52,362 nt of DNA, taken from positions 1 through 52,362 of the forward strand of contig NZ_AJLN01000083.1 of NCBI RefSeq assembly GCF_000317285.1. Direction: 5' to 3'. The translations under genes and the position numbers were made by a program. This DNA comes from Chlorogloeopsis fritschii PCC 6912 (GTDB lineage: Bacteria > Cyanobacteriota > Cyanobacteriia > Cyanobacteriales > Nostocaceae). The notes under the pieces were generated by a model that had not been told where the DNA came from, made no database searches, and saw only the letters and a list, made by a program, of their open reading frames with translations. Shown here piece after piece: positions 10,319 to 18,851 of this stretch. How positions within the stretch are numbered: the stretch's first letter is position 1; each line of letters starts with the position of its first letter.

Positions 10319-10561
10319 TTAGTCATTCGTCAATAGTCATTGGTTATTGGTAGGGGCGGGTTTTATGGATTAACTTTGGGTTTAAACAGATAATTTATCT
10401 TTTAAACCCGCACGGCAGTCGCTACTGCCTCCCGTACAGTGGTTGGTGGTTTGTTTTCCCCTTGTCCCCCTGTCCCCTGTCCCCTATCCCCTATCCCCTG
10501 TCCCCCTCCCCAGCTAAGGGCTATACTGTTGGCGATACTCGATCAATAGCAGGGTGACAAG
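10319..10561. repeat. Dispersed GGGCGGGTTTT/AAACCCGCACG repeat and CCCCTGT heptamers
   Basis: The spacer holds ATTAGTCATT-type units, then a repeat from about 10352 (GGGGCGGGTTTT) to 10430 (AACCCGCACGGCAGTCGCTACT). Related copies lie at about 11018-11135 and 16731-17096. Pyrimidine heptamers CCCCTGT/CCCCTAT follow at about 10457-10510. Confidence 0.65.
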
Positions 10562-11011
10562 GTGGATCATACATTTTTACTGGAACCAGGACGCTGGACG
10601 TTGCAAGGAAGTTGGTTAGAACGTAATGGTATTCCAATCAGCGTTAAGGGTATGACCTTGGTGGCTTGGAATCGAGATAACTGGTTTACAATGGCAACAA
10701 AATTAATATTTCCAGGCAGCGATCTTGCAGATATTGCTTTGCAATACAAAGGGCGTATGGATCGGGGAAATAGACAGTATAATTTCCTACTTCAGCATAA
10801 TCTTTTAGGACAGATTGAAGGAGAGGGTTGGATTGGTATAGATACTATTGTGCAGCGTTACTGGGTACTAAGCGATCGCGAACGTCGTAGTGGTTTTGAG
10901 ACTTTGCACCGCATCAATGATGATAGCTATTACCTCACTAGCGGCATCATGCTTGGTCACTACCTAAGCAGCACAATGGAAGCCAACATAGAGCGTCAAC
11001 GCGTCAACTAA
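10562..11011 (+). CDS. Conserved hypothetical protein, 149 aa
   Basis: I do not recognise a characterised family. The soluble 149-residue product has no signal peptide, membrane segment or metal-binding motif. It alternates beta-strand-like stretches (TLQGSWLER, MTLVAWNRDNWFTMATKLIF, GEGWIGIDTIVQRYWVL), suggesting a beta-barrel or lipocalin-like fold. The start is a GTG, giving MDHTFLLEPGRWTLQGSW, preceded by the purine-rich AGGGTGACAAG; no ATG lies nearby. It follows anmK in the same direction with a repeat-filled spacer, so the two need not be co-transcribed. Confidence 0.7.
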   Translation: MDHTFLLEPGRWTLQGSWLERNGIPISVKGMTLVAWNRDNWFTMATKLIFPGSDLADIALQYKGRMDRGNRQYNFLLQHNLLGQIEGEGWIGIDTIVQRYWVLSDRERRSGFETLHRINDDSYYLTSGIMLGHYLSSTMEANIERQRVN

Positions 11012-11376
11012 CTACTTGTACAGGTGGTTTTTGCCGATCATTTCTCTGTCAAACCGACAATTTATCTTCTAATCCCGCACGCCAGTTGCTACAACGGAAG
11101 AGCCAGTGCTACTTCACCTCTGCACTGGCTCCCCTACTAATGACAAATGACTAATGGCTAACTACTAACCATTTCCTTTTTGAAAGTTAATTAAACATGG
11201 AAAAAATGGGCAAAATAAATCAGAAACAAAGTTAGGAATGGTACAAACTCTCAGTTTAAATTAGCCATTCCCATTTATTAGGGCCAATTTTCCCACTCAC
11301 ACAATTATCACCATCCCCTTTCTTGAGGCTGGTGTAATTCGCTATTTTTGAATATTGAATTGGAGTCGAATTTTCT
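11012..11376. repeat. Intergenic region with dispersed repeat and perfect 10-bp hairpin
   Basis: At about 11018-11135 lies a second copy of the AACCCGCACGCCAGTTGCT repeat. It includes a perfect hairpin GAGCCAGTGC (11100-11109) / GCACTGGCTC (11122-11131) that lacks a T-tract. The rest up to the kinase start shows no gene; the promoter of the kinase must lie here but no clear box is visible. Confidence 0.55.
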
Positions 11377-12945
11377 ATGTCAGACCCCAATGTTGGTCGT
11401 TTACTCAGCAATCGCTACCAACTTCAAGAGATCATTGGTACAGGAGCAATGGGACGAGTCTATCGTGCCAAGGATATTTTATTGGGAGGTGTACCCGTTG
11501 CCGTTAAGTTTCTTGCCTTGTCTGTCCAAAATAACAAAATGCGATTGCAGGAGCGTTTTGAGCGAGAAGCAAAAACCTGTGCATTATTAGGACAAAAAAG
11601 CATTCATGTTGTCCGAGTTATGGACTATGGCGTAGACGCAAATAACACTCCGTTCTACGTCATGGAATACTTACAAGGAATTAGTCTCAGTGATGTTATT
11701 CGCAAGCAGCATCTAACTTTACCAAGATTCCTAAGTTTTATACGTCAAATTAGCTTAGGATTACAATCTGCTCACGATGGCATTATGGTAGATGGCAAAA
11801 TCTGTCCGATTATCCATCGCGATATTAAACCGAGCAATATGCTGGTAATTCAAGATGCCAGTTTTGGAGAATTAGTTAAAGTTCTAGATTTTGGTATCGC
11901 TAAGTTGTTACAAGCAGATAGCAATTATACAAACTACTATTTGGGTACATTGGCTTATTCTTCACCCGAACAAATGGATGGTAAGGAATTAGACAACCGT
12001 TCTGATATTTATAGTTTGGGTGTGATGATGTTTGAAATGCTCACAGGAAAAATGCCCTTAGTAGCACCAACGCACTCCTTTGGAGCATGGTATAAAACGC
12101 ATCACCAAAAAGCACCGCGTTCTTTTTCGGAAGCTGCCCCGACTTTGCAATTGCCAAATGAAGTACAAAATTTGGTTATGGGTTGTCTCGCTAAAGCTCC
12201 AGGCGATCGCCCTCAAAGTGTTGGTGAAATTCTCAAGATTTTAACGTCCCTAGAGCAAAATGATATTGCCCATACTCAAAATTCTGGCGTTAGTGCATCA
12301 GCTTCTGGGTCACTTTTTGTACCTCCAACCATCAAATCTGACTTTGAGCAGAAACCTAAGCTCGACTCTACAATCACGCCATCCAATCATGAAATTACTC
12401 CACAACTGTGTTGGCCTCAAAATAAACCCATTGCCAATATTGTTTTTCCTCATCCCATCCGCCTGCAAGGAGAATTAATCCCTGCCTTATGGATTATGCT
12501 CCCTCAAGAAGAAATTCAAAAGCGTTTAGTCTGTACCCGCTATAATCAATTTCTTTTTATCACTACTCCTCATCCCATGCTGCTATGGATTAGCCTTCTC
12601 TACAATCGTAAGTATGGGCCCAAATGGTTACCTTATTACCTCGATCTCAAAACAAATATCGGTCAGGAAATTGCCCGCCTATTAGCTGAAAAGGGTTTCT
12701 ATCGCCTACTTTTTTTTGCTAGAGAGACACCAAATAACTGTAGCAAAATGCTACTTTCCACTATTGCTTCTGGTCAACGTCAAAGACTACAAGAGTGGGT
12801 AACAATCAGCAATACATCAGCGTCCCCTTGTGAACCCCAACTTAGTAAAAGTTTACTTAAGACCGAATACGAAAATTTAAAACCTCAAATTCTAGCGAAG
12901 CTGGAAGCGCTTGATACTGATTTACCCTTCGACCTTTCTGCCTAA
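11377..12945 (+). CDS. Serine/threonine protein kinase with unknown C-terminal domain
   Basis: This is a Hanks-type kinase. The Gly-rich loop GTGAMGRVY lies at residues 21-29, the ATP-binding Lys is K44, the catalytic loop HRDIKPSN has Asp149, and the DFG motif has Asp171. LGTLAYSSPEQMDG forms the activation segment end. The kinase domain runs to about residue 285. A linker rich in Ser/Pro follows, then a C-terminal region (about 350-522) that I cannot assign; it contains IRLQGELIPALWIM and RYNQFLFITTPHPMLLWI. There is no membrane segment, so the kinase is cytosolic. A PP2C phosphatase lies 1.2 kb downstream on the other strand, but the targets are unknown. Confidence 0.93.
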   Translation: MSDPNVGRLLSNRYQLQEIIGTGAMGRVYRAKDILLGGVPVAVKFLALSVQNNKMRLQERFEREAKTCALLGQKSIHVVRVMDYGVDANNTPFYVMEYLQGISLSDVIRKQHLTLPRFLSFIRQISLGLQSAHDGIMVDGKICPIIHRDIKPSNMLVIQDASFGELVKVLDFGIAKLLQADSNYTNYYLGTLAYSSPEQMDGKELDNRSDIYSLGVMMFEMLTGKMPLVAPTHSFGAWYKTHHQKAPRSFSEAAPTLQLPNEVQNLVMGCLAKAPGDRPQSVGEILKILTSLEQNDIAHTQNSGVSASASGSLFVPPTIKSDFEQKPKLDSTITPSNHEITPQLCWPQNKPIANIVFPHPIRLQGELIPALWIMLPQEEIQKRLVCTRYNQFLFITTPHPMLLWISLLYNRKYGPKWLPYYLDLKTNIGQEIARLLAEKGFYRLLFFARETPNNCSKMLLSTIASGQRQRLQEWVTISNTSASPCEPQLSKSLLKTEYENLKPQILAKLEALDTDLPFDLSA

Positions 12946-13403
12946 TATGCAAATAACACCATTTTATAGAACACTAGTACTAAGAGTTGATTTATATATT
13001 AAGTATTGTTAACAGACTCTATCGAAAGTTACAAAATAAAGTTATAAAAAATATAAATGACTCCTAAACAAAGTATCAAAGGTTGAGTTAACTTCATGCT
13101 GTGCAGATGTTTCTCTGTGCAGTTTTGCGGTGTGGCAAAATATGAGCAGGCTTAAGCAAGCTTGATCTCCATAAAATATTTTGTTAACACAAGCGCAAAA
13201 TGATTTTCAACAGTTAAAGTTGAATCTGAGGCTATATTTGCCAGACTTGCTAATCAGCGAGTTCTTACGATATCAGTCTCGCCTTGCTATATGTGATGTC
13301 TTCTAAAAAGTCACTTGTTAGAGTTGACGCCCCGGCATCCCCAGCTCTTTTCCTCGTTGGAACTGAGCAAGAGAAGGAGGTCGCCGACTGCGACACAAGG
13401 CTT
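12946..13403. other. Intergenic region between the convergent STK and nblA genes
   Basis: No gene is visible. The sequence is AT-rich near the kinase and of mixed composition near nblA. A short GTCGC/GCGAC pair occurs near 13381-13395 without a T-tract. I see no strong terminator. Confidence 0.4.
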
Positions 13404-13604
13404 CTATGCTGCCCAAGAAGAGCCAGCATCTAATCCCCACTGGTGCTTGAGAAGTTCTTTGTAGGTCGCTTCCCGTACAACCATTTGTTCATAAAGTTTG
13501 ACCAAGAAGTCTTTTGCTTGCTCATGGCTCATGTTTTGTACTTGAGTAGCGAAAGAACGAATGCTGAATTGCTGTTCCAAAGTGAGTTCGATTGGCTTAT
13601 CCAT
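13404..13604 (-). CDS. nblA: Phycobilisome degradation protein NblA
   Basis: NblA is a small helical adaptor. During nitrogen or other nutrient starvation it binds phycobiliproteins and a Clp chaperone and directs phycobilisomes to proteolysis. The 66-residue product matches the family in length and motif: LEQQFSIRSFATQVQNM, SHEQAKDFLVKLYEQMV and ATYKELLKHQWG. The start has a good ribosome-binding site (TTAGGAG, 5-6 nt before the ATG). A 589-bp upstream region free of genes suggests a regulated promoter or long leader. I found no perfect NtcA site there; GTACTTTGTCATAT near 13677 matches five of six bases. Confidence 0.96.
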   Translation of the reverse strand: MDKPIELTLEQQFSIRSFATQVQNMSHEQAKDFLVKLYEQMVVREATYKELLKHQWGLDAGSSWAA

Positions 13605-14193
13605 GATTAACTCCTAAAAAATTAAGTAAAGGTGATCTAAGTCACTTAAGCCCCAAAAGACTGATTATTGGGGGTAGTACTTTGTCATATATTTGTTCCT
13701 CCTATTTTAAGAAAGATAACAAAGGTTTGACAAATTTGCCCATAATCTTTTGGAGTGTTTTTTGCTGGGTGACGTTCTGTTTTTTCAGCCTACTGATATA
13801 AACCTCAAGTCTACCGTTGTTAATTTCGGTGAAATTAAGGGTTTTTTAAACCCTTGAGGCTGAGTTCCTTTCTCCCTGTAAGAGCTACGTTAGTTTCCTG
13901 CTTGAGCGAAGGAAGTCAGGAATTGTTTGTGCTATTGTTATCTGCGGTTTGGTTTTACAGATATCAACAGACTTGCTGTGATGGGAAAAAGAGGAGTGTA
14001 AGCGTGAATTATATTGCCATACTCTATTAGTTGCAAGATGTCAACCTGTCAATTAATGTAAAGTCAACCTCCGTAGATGGCTTACTGCGGAGGTTAAATG
14101 TATTTTTATCAAGTTGTTAACGGGAAAAATGCTCAACCTGAACAAAACGATGAGTATATTTACCGCAAAAAATAAATTAAAACTAATTTGAGA
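13605..14193. promoter_or_regulatory. nblA upstream region
   Basis: This gene-free stretch lies between nblA and the PP2C gene. It holds a short leader hairpin (CCCCA 13651-13655 / TGGGG 13669-13673) and the hairpin at 14066-14095. The nblA promoter must lie here, but no consensus is certain. Confidence 0.4.
14066..14095 (-). terminator. Hairpin downstream of the PP2C gene
   Basis: AACCTCCG (14066-14073) pairs with CGGAGGTT (14088-14095) around a 14-nt loop, about 100 bp beyond the phosphatase stop. The T-tract is weak on both strands, so it is a probable but not certain terminator. Confidence 0.5.
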
Positions 14194-14919
14194 TTAATCA
14201 ACAGCGACAATGACGACAGTAATGTTATCGTGCCCACCATGCTGTTTTGCGGCTTCAATTAGGGAAATAGCGGCTTTATCTATCAAGGGGCTTTCTTGGA
14301 GGTAGCAAGCAATATTTTCATCGACAAGTTCTTCTGTTAAACCATCACTACACAACAGCAAGCGATCGCCCACTTTGACATCTAATTGCTGCACTTCAAC
14401 CTGATTTAGATCTTCACGTCCCAAACAACGAGATAAGACATGACGAAAAGGATGAATCCGTGCTTCATCTGGGGAGATATCACCCATTTTAAGAGCGCGT
14501 GCTACCCAGGTGTGGTCTTCGGTAATCTGTTCTAATTGAGACTCTCGGAGCCGATACAATCTAGAATCACCAACGTGAGCGCACCAAGGCGGCTCTCCGG
14601 GGCGAAAAACTAGCACTACAGCCGTTGTCCCCATATCAGCACGTTCGGGGTGATTGTGTTGATCTTGCAAAATCGCTTCATTTGCCCTTAATAGGGCTTC
14701 TTCTAAAAGCTGGGAAGAAGATTTAGAGCTATTCCAATTCTCAAGTAAATACTTGTGAATTTCTTGAGTAGCGATATGGCTTGCCTGCTCACCCCCTGCA
14801 TGACCGCCCATACCATCAGCGACAATAAAAAAGCGTCCTTGTGGATCGGTATAGTAAGCATCTTGATTATTAGAACGAATAAGTCCCGAATCACTAAGAC
14901 CGGTAAAATGAAGTTTCAT
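14194..14919 (-). CDS. PP2C-family serine/threonine phosphatase
   Basis: This is a metal-dependent phosphatase of the bacterial Stp/PphA type, expected to remove phosphate from Ser/Thr residues. The motifs are SDSGLIRSNNQDAYY, FFIVADGMGGHAGGE (metal-binding Asp), MGTTAVV, VGDSRLYRL, TEDHTW, LLLCSDGLTE and HGGHDNITVVIV, so all metal ligands are present. The start is placed at the ATG giving MKLHFTGLSDSG, with AAGAG just upstream; an ATG at 14931 and a TTG at 14934 are alternatives. The gene abuts the ABC1 kinase gene (stop at 14935-14937), so the two are probably co-transcribed and translationally coupled. Confidence 0.95.
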   Translation of the reverse strand: MKLHFTGLSDSGLIRSNNQDAYYTDPQGRFFIVADGMGGHAGGEQASHIATQEIHKYLLENWNSSKSSSQLLEEALLRANEAILQDQHNHPERADMGTTAVVLVFRPGEPPWCAHVGDSRLYRLRESQLEQITEDHTWVARALKMGDISPDEARIHPFRHVLSRCLGREDLNQVEVQQLDVKVGDRLLLCSDGLTEELVDENIACYLQESPLIDKAAISLIEAAKQHGGHDNITVVIVAVD

Positions 14920-14934
14920 ATACTCTTGCATCAA

Positions 14935-16620
14935 TTAATACATACGGTCATAACGGTCGAGGCGCATTACCAGTCTAATCAGCAGCCAGGATATAAATGC
15001 TGCGATTAAAGCGATAAATATTGCCAGCCATAGATAATGGTTAACGAATAAAATCGTTGCTGAAACAGTAAAAGCACTGACTAACAAGGCGTAAGTTGTC
15101 CCTAACTGAATATTACTCTGTCTGCGTAACAGTCGCTCTGTTTCTATAGACCGAAAGCGAACACGTACATCTCCGCGCTCTAGTTTTTCTAACGTATCTT
15201 CCAGTCTACGTGGTAGTCCCAGCGCTGTACTACTTACTTGAACAGCTTGCTTGCCTAATTCGTTAAAAAAGCTGTTCGTATCAGAACCATTCATATTAGT
15301 CATAAGCTGCATTGCATACGGTTTAGCAACTTCCATAAAGTTAAATTCAGGATCTAAGCCTTTGCCCACGCCTTCTAGAGTTGAGAAGGCTCGCATGACG
15401 AAAGTAAACGTCGCTGGAAATCTAAAAGGCTGATTATAAGCTATCTCGTACAAATCGTCACTAATGGCAGCTACGGACTGATTTTCAAAAGGCTTATCCA
15501 TGAAATGATCCAGCATATACTGGACAGAACGTCGCACTGGCCCCATATCTTCTGCTGGTGCTAATGCGCCCAAATCAACTAAGGATTTGACAACGCGATC
15601 GCCATCTTTAGAAGCGATGCCAAACAGCGTTTCCATCAGCCCTTCGCGGATATTAGATTTAATCCGCCCCATCATGCCGAAATCGTAGAATATTAAAGCG
15701 CCTTCAGGATCGACAGCAATATTGCCAGGATGGGGATCGGCGTGGAAAAAGCCATCATTTAGTAGCTGAAGTAAGTAGGCTTGAGCACCTTGACGGGCAA
15801 TTTGTTTGCGATCCAAGCCTGCGGCTTCTATAGCTTCGTACTGGCTAATTTTAATACCAGGAACATATTCCAGCGTTAGTACTCGCGAGGAGGTGTAGCG
15901 CCAATAAACACGCGGCACTTTCACCCATTCAAAAGCGCGAAAATTGCGACGAAAAGTATCAGCATTGCGCCCTTCGTTGAGATAATCTATTTCTTCCCAA
16001 AGAATGCGGCAACACTCTTCATAGATGCCAATCCAATCTCGCCCTCGTCCCCATTCGGGATGATTTTGAAAATACCGGGCAATACCCCTGAGAATTTTTA
16101 AATCTATTTCAAATAGCTTTTTTAGCCCAGGGCGTTGCACCTTAACAACAACAGCTTCCCCCGAATGCAGCCCTGCTTTATGTACTTGCCCCAAACTAGC
16201 AGCAGCTAAGGGAATCACCTCAAAACTCTGGAAGAGTTCGGGGATTTTTTTGCCCAGTTCTTGTGCAACGATCGCTTCTACCTGCTCGTAGCTAAAAGCA
16301 GGTACTTTGTCTTGTAGTTTGGCAAGTTCTTCGACATATTCACCGGGGAATATATCGGCACGGGTAGAAAAAAGTTGCCCAACTTTAATGAAAGTTGGCC
16401 CCAAATCTAGTAGAGTATTGCGAATCCAGACTGCTTGTGCTTTGCGTCTAGCAGTTTGTTTTGCTTCGGTAACTCCACCTGGGTAACTCCAAGATTTTTT
16501 GTAAAGCCAAAGCTTGAACAATAAGGTCAATACAAATGACCAAATGTCCACAAAACGCCGTCTACTGGAATAGTTTTCGCGATTCCAACGGTATGCTTTA
16601 TCTGTATAACCTTGTTCCAT
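14935..16620 (-). CDS. ABC1/UbiB-family atypical kinase
   Basis: ABC1/UbiB/ADCK proteins are atypical ATP-binding kinases linked to quinone metabolism and, in plants and cyanobacteria, to plastoglobule or thylakoid function. The motifs are KVGQLFSTRADIFPGEYVEE (KxGQ), AAASLGQVHKA in place of a Gly-rich loop, VVVKVQRPG (Lys), FHADPHPGNI and YDFGMMG. The C-terminus carries a hydrophobic hairpin (about the last 50 residues) for membrane attachment. I chose the ATG giving MEQGYTDKAYRWNRENY because family members start there. An in-frame ATG at 16722 would add 34 residues derived from repeat sequence. The PP2C gene follows directly. Confidence 0.93.
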   Translation of the reverse strand: MEQGYTDKAYRWNRENYSSRRRFVDIWSFVLTLLFKLWLYKKSWSYPGGVTEAKQTARRKAQAVWIRNTLLDLGPTFIKVGQLFSTRADIFPGEYVEELAKLQDKVPAFSYEQVEAIVAQELGKKIPELFQSFEVIPLAAASLGQVHKAGLHSGEAVVVKVQRPGLKKLFEIDLKILRGIARYFQNHPEWGRGRDWIGIYEECCRILWEEIDYLNEGRNADTFRRNFRAFEWVKVPRVYWRYTSSRVLTLEYVPGIKISQYEAIEAAGLDRKQIARQGAQAYLLQLLNDGFFHADPHPGNIAVDPEGALIFYDFGMMGRIKSNIREGLMETLFGIASKDGDRVVKSLVDLGALAPAEDMGPVRRSVQYMLDHFMDKPFENQSVAAISDDLYEIAYNQPFRFPATFTFVMRAFSTLEGVGKGLDPEFNFMEVAKPYAMQLMTNMNGSDTNSFFNELGKQAVQVSSTALGLPRRLEDTLEKLERGDVRVRFRSIETERLLRRQSNIQLGTTYALLVSAFTVSATILFVNHYLWLAIFIALIAAFISWLLIRLVMRLDRYDRMY

Positions 16621-17113
16621 AAATTTTGCGTACCGCTGGTTTTTAACCGAGTCAGTGGAAATGAAAGACACTCTTAACCTTAACTGGTTGTTGATTGTTG
16701 TTAGCTGTTGGTTATTTACCACTCACCACTGTACGGGCGGGTTTTAACAGCAATTTTTCTAAACTTTACAAAATATCTTCTACATAAACCCGCACGCCAG
16801 TTGCTTGATGCCGGGAAACCCTTACTTTAGTTTATCCACTACCTACGGAAGCCGTACCTACCCTACCCTGCGGGAACCCCTTTCGGGGAACGGGAACAGC
16901 TACCCTGCGGGAAGGGCTACTCTGCGAGAAGCCGCTTTGCGTCTACGCCCAACGCTGCACGGAAGCCGCTAGCTACGCAACGCCTAACGGCGAACGCGTC
17001 TACCGCGTCTACGTGTCTACGCCAGTCACCTGCGCTCGTGTTACCCTCCCGCAGTGCTGGCTCACCACCGCACTGGCTCCCCTACTAACTACTAAACTAT
17101 GGGTTTATTTTTA
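16621..17113. repeat. Dense palindromic repeat array interrupting a dispersed repeat
   Basis: From 16731 a copy of the GGGCGGGTTTT...AACCCGCACGCCAGTTGCT repeat begins. Its expected tail, CACTGGCTCCCCTACTA, appears only at about 17073-17094. Between them (about 16840-17035) lies a GC-rich array of short palindromic words (CCCTGCGGG, CCCCTTTCGGGG, GGAAGCCG, CGTCTACG). The copy at 11018-11135 lacks this insert, so the array looks inserted into the older repeat. No gene is visible. Confidence 0.7.
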
Positions 17114-17440
17114 TCAGCCTTTGCTGCTGCGATATCGTTGTAATTCTGTGCGCAGGAGAGCAATTTCTGCTCGCAGTTCATCAATCATTGCTTGCAAATC
17201 AACAGGTTCGGAGCCGGGTTGCCCAACTACTGTAGTGTTAACACCACTAGCAGTAGCATCAGCTGCTCGATTTGCTCGCTCCATAACTTCTTCTGTAAAC
17301 TGGCGCATTTCTTCTCTCAGTTCAGCATCAAATTTGCCTAGTTCACTCAAAGCATCAGTAAAGGCATTTTCTAAACGTTCAGAAAGAACTTCAGCTACTG
17401 CTCTACCTACGAAAAATGCTTGTACAAGGGGGTTACTCAT
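17114..17440 (-). CDS. Conserved cyanobacterial coiled-coil protein, 108 aa
   Basis: The product begins MSNPLVQAFFVGRAVAEVLSE and is rich in charged helices, with a likely coiled coil at the C-terminus (MIDELRAEIALLRTELQRYRSS). I recall this pattern from a cyanobacteria-specific domain of unknown function, possibly DUF6825, but cannot confirm it here. There is no signal peptide or catalytic motif. It is divergently oriented from the LysR gene, which starts about 400 bp away, so the palindromes between them could control either gene. Confidence 0.8.
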   Translation of the reverse strand: MSNPLVQAFFVGRAVAEVLSERLENAFTDALSELGKFDAELREEMRQFTEEVMERANRAADATASGVNTTVVGQPGSEPVDLQAMIDELRAEIALLRTELQRYRSSKG

Positions 17441-17681
17441 AAATTTTTGTTACGCCTATCCGCAAAAAAATTATAACTTGCTCCTCTGCTTTGCTGCTTC
17501 TGCTTTAGTGTTGGTAATAGAAATATACAGACTTGCAATTTGGTGATTTCATTGCATGGTCGCTGTATAACCATATATTCATCCTTGTTAATAGCTAACT
17601 ACCGACAGTACTAGCTTTGAGGAACTCTATAAAAACTAGAGTTATGACTTGAAGCACTAGAAGCACTATTGGATCAACTTA

Positions 17682-17747
17682 AACAACATTTGTGTTGTTA
17701 AACTACTGTATATTAATATTAAGCAACACTCGTGTTGTTAAACTTCT
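17682..17747. promoter_or_regulatory. Two phased palindromes before the LysR gene
   Basis: AACAACA/TGTTGTT (17682-17699) and GCAACAC/GTGTTGTT (17723-17739) are inverted repeats with centres exactly 40 bp apart. The right halves continue as TGTTGTTAAACTACT and TGTTGTTAAACTTCT, 14 of 15 bases identical. The spacing equals about four helical turns, fitting a tetrameric LysR regulator binding its own promoter. The regulator bound is inferred, not shown. Confidence 0.55.
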
Positions 17748-17838
17748 CTACACAGAGAACCAGAAAGCGCTGGTAAGTTATCTATTTAGTAAACGTGTTT
17801 CCATGAAAAGTTCTTTGGGGGAAATCAGACAAAGGGAT

Positions 17839-18753
17839 ATGTTCCTAAAGTCTATTACGCTCGATCAGTTACAGGCGTTTGAAGCGGCAGCAAGGCACAG
17901 TAGCTTTACCCGTGCGGCAGAAGAGTTGTTCGTAACTCAGCCAACAGTGTCTATGCAAGTTAAGCATTTAACACAAGCTATTGGTATGCCCTTGTTTGAA
18001 CAAGTAGGTAAGCGCGTCTTCCTGACAGAAGCAGGTAAAGAAGTTTTGAGTACCTGTCAAGAAATCTTTAAGTGCCTGGAACGGCTAGAAACAACTATAG
18101 ATGACTTGAAGGGAATGAAACAGGGGCGACTGCGGTTAGCGGCAGTGACTACAACAAAGTATTTTATTCCTAAGCTACTAAAACCATTTTGCGAACTTTA
18201 TCCTGGTGTTAGTGTTTCTCTGGAAATCACCAATCATGAAGCACTGTTGGCAAGGCTGAATGACAACCTTGACGATTTATATATTCTCAGTTGTCCACCA
18301 GAAAGAGACGATATAGAGGCAACAACATTTTTAGATAATCCACTAGTTGCGATCGCTCCTGCAAATCACCCTTTAGCAAAGCAGCGTAACTTACCTCTAG
18401 AGTGTCTAGCAGAGGAACCATTGATTGTGCGGGAAGAGGGTTCAGGAACCCGTAAGGTGATACAAAAGTTTTTTGAGCGGCATGGAATCTCACCCCGAAT
18501 CAACCTAGAACTCGGCAGTAATGAAGCTATTCACCAAGCTGTAATTGACGGATTAGGTCTTTCAGTGATATCGTTACACACCTTAAAGTTTACAGAAGTC
18601 AAAAATCAACTGGCAATTTTGGATATAGAGGGATTGCCAATTCGCTGTCAATGGCAGGTAATATATCCCAAGAAAAAGCAGCTTTCGATTACTGCTACTA
18701 CTTTCTTAGAATATTTACTCGCGACAAGTCAGCAATTTTCTGTAGACAAATAG
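17839..18753 (+). CDS. LysR-family transcriptional regulator
   Basis: The N-terminal winged helix (LDQLQAFEAAARHSSFTRAAEELFVTQPTVSMQVKHLTQ, given here as the helix-turn-helix region, residues 7-45) is followed by a type 2 periplasmic-binding-like effector domain (about 95-300). The sequence most resembles the CmpR/RbcR/CbbR group that controls carbon assimilation in cyanobacteria, though the effector cannot be read from sequence. Start options are the ATG at 17839 (MFLKSITLDQ, matching family starts), an ATG at 17803, and an upstream TTG at 17692; the last would run through the palindromes and is unlikely. Two palindromes 40 bp apart lie upstream and suggest autoregulation. Confidence 0.93.
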   Translation: MFLKSITLDQLQAFEAAARHSSFTRAAEELFVTQPTVSMQVKHLTQAIGMPLFEQVGKRVFLTEAGKEVLSTCQEIFKCLERLETTIDDLKGMKQGRLRLAAVTTTKYFIPKLLKPFCELYPGVSVSLEITNHEALLARLNDNLDDLYILSCPPERDDIEATTFLDNPLVAIAPANHPLAKQRNLPLECLAEEPLIVREEGSGTRKVIQKFFERHGISPRINLELGSNEAIHQAVIDGLGLSVISLHTLKFTEVKNQLAILDIEGLPIRCQWQVIYPKKKQLSITATTFLEYLLATSQQFSVDK

Positions 18754-18851
18754 AACCAATACCATTGGGGAGAACTCAGAATATCCCCAAGGATAAATAA
18801 TAGGGAATAGGGAACAGGATATCTTGTACATAATTCATACTGAGTTCTAAG

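Noticed and set aside
11348-11590. Plus-strand 80-codon frame overlapping the kinase start
   Set aside because: It overlaps the Gly-rich loop of the kinase in another frame and shows no protein features.
13605-14193. NtcA site before nblA
   Set aside because: The best candidate, GTACTTTGTCATAT, misses one of six consensus bases and has no matching -10 box.
16840-17035. Protein-coding gene in the palindrome array
   Set aside because: A plus-strand frame runs through, but its translation is Arg/Ser-rich repeat sequence and antisense to the coiled-coil gene at its end.
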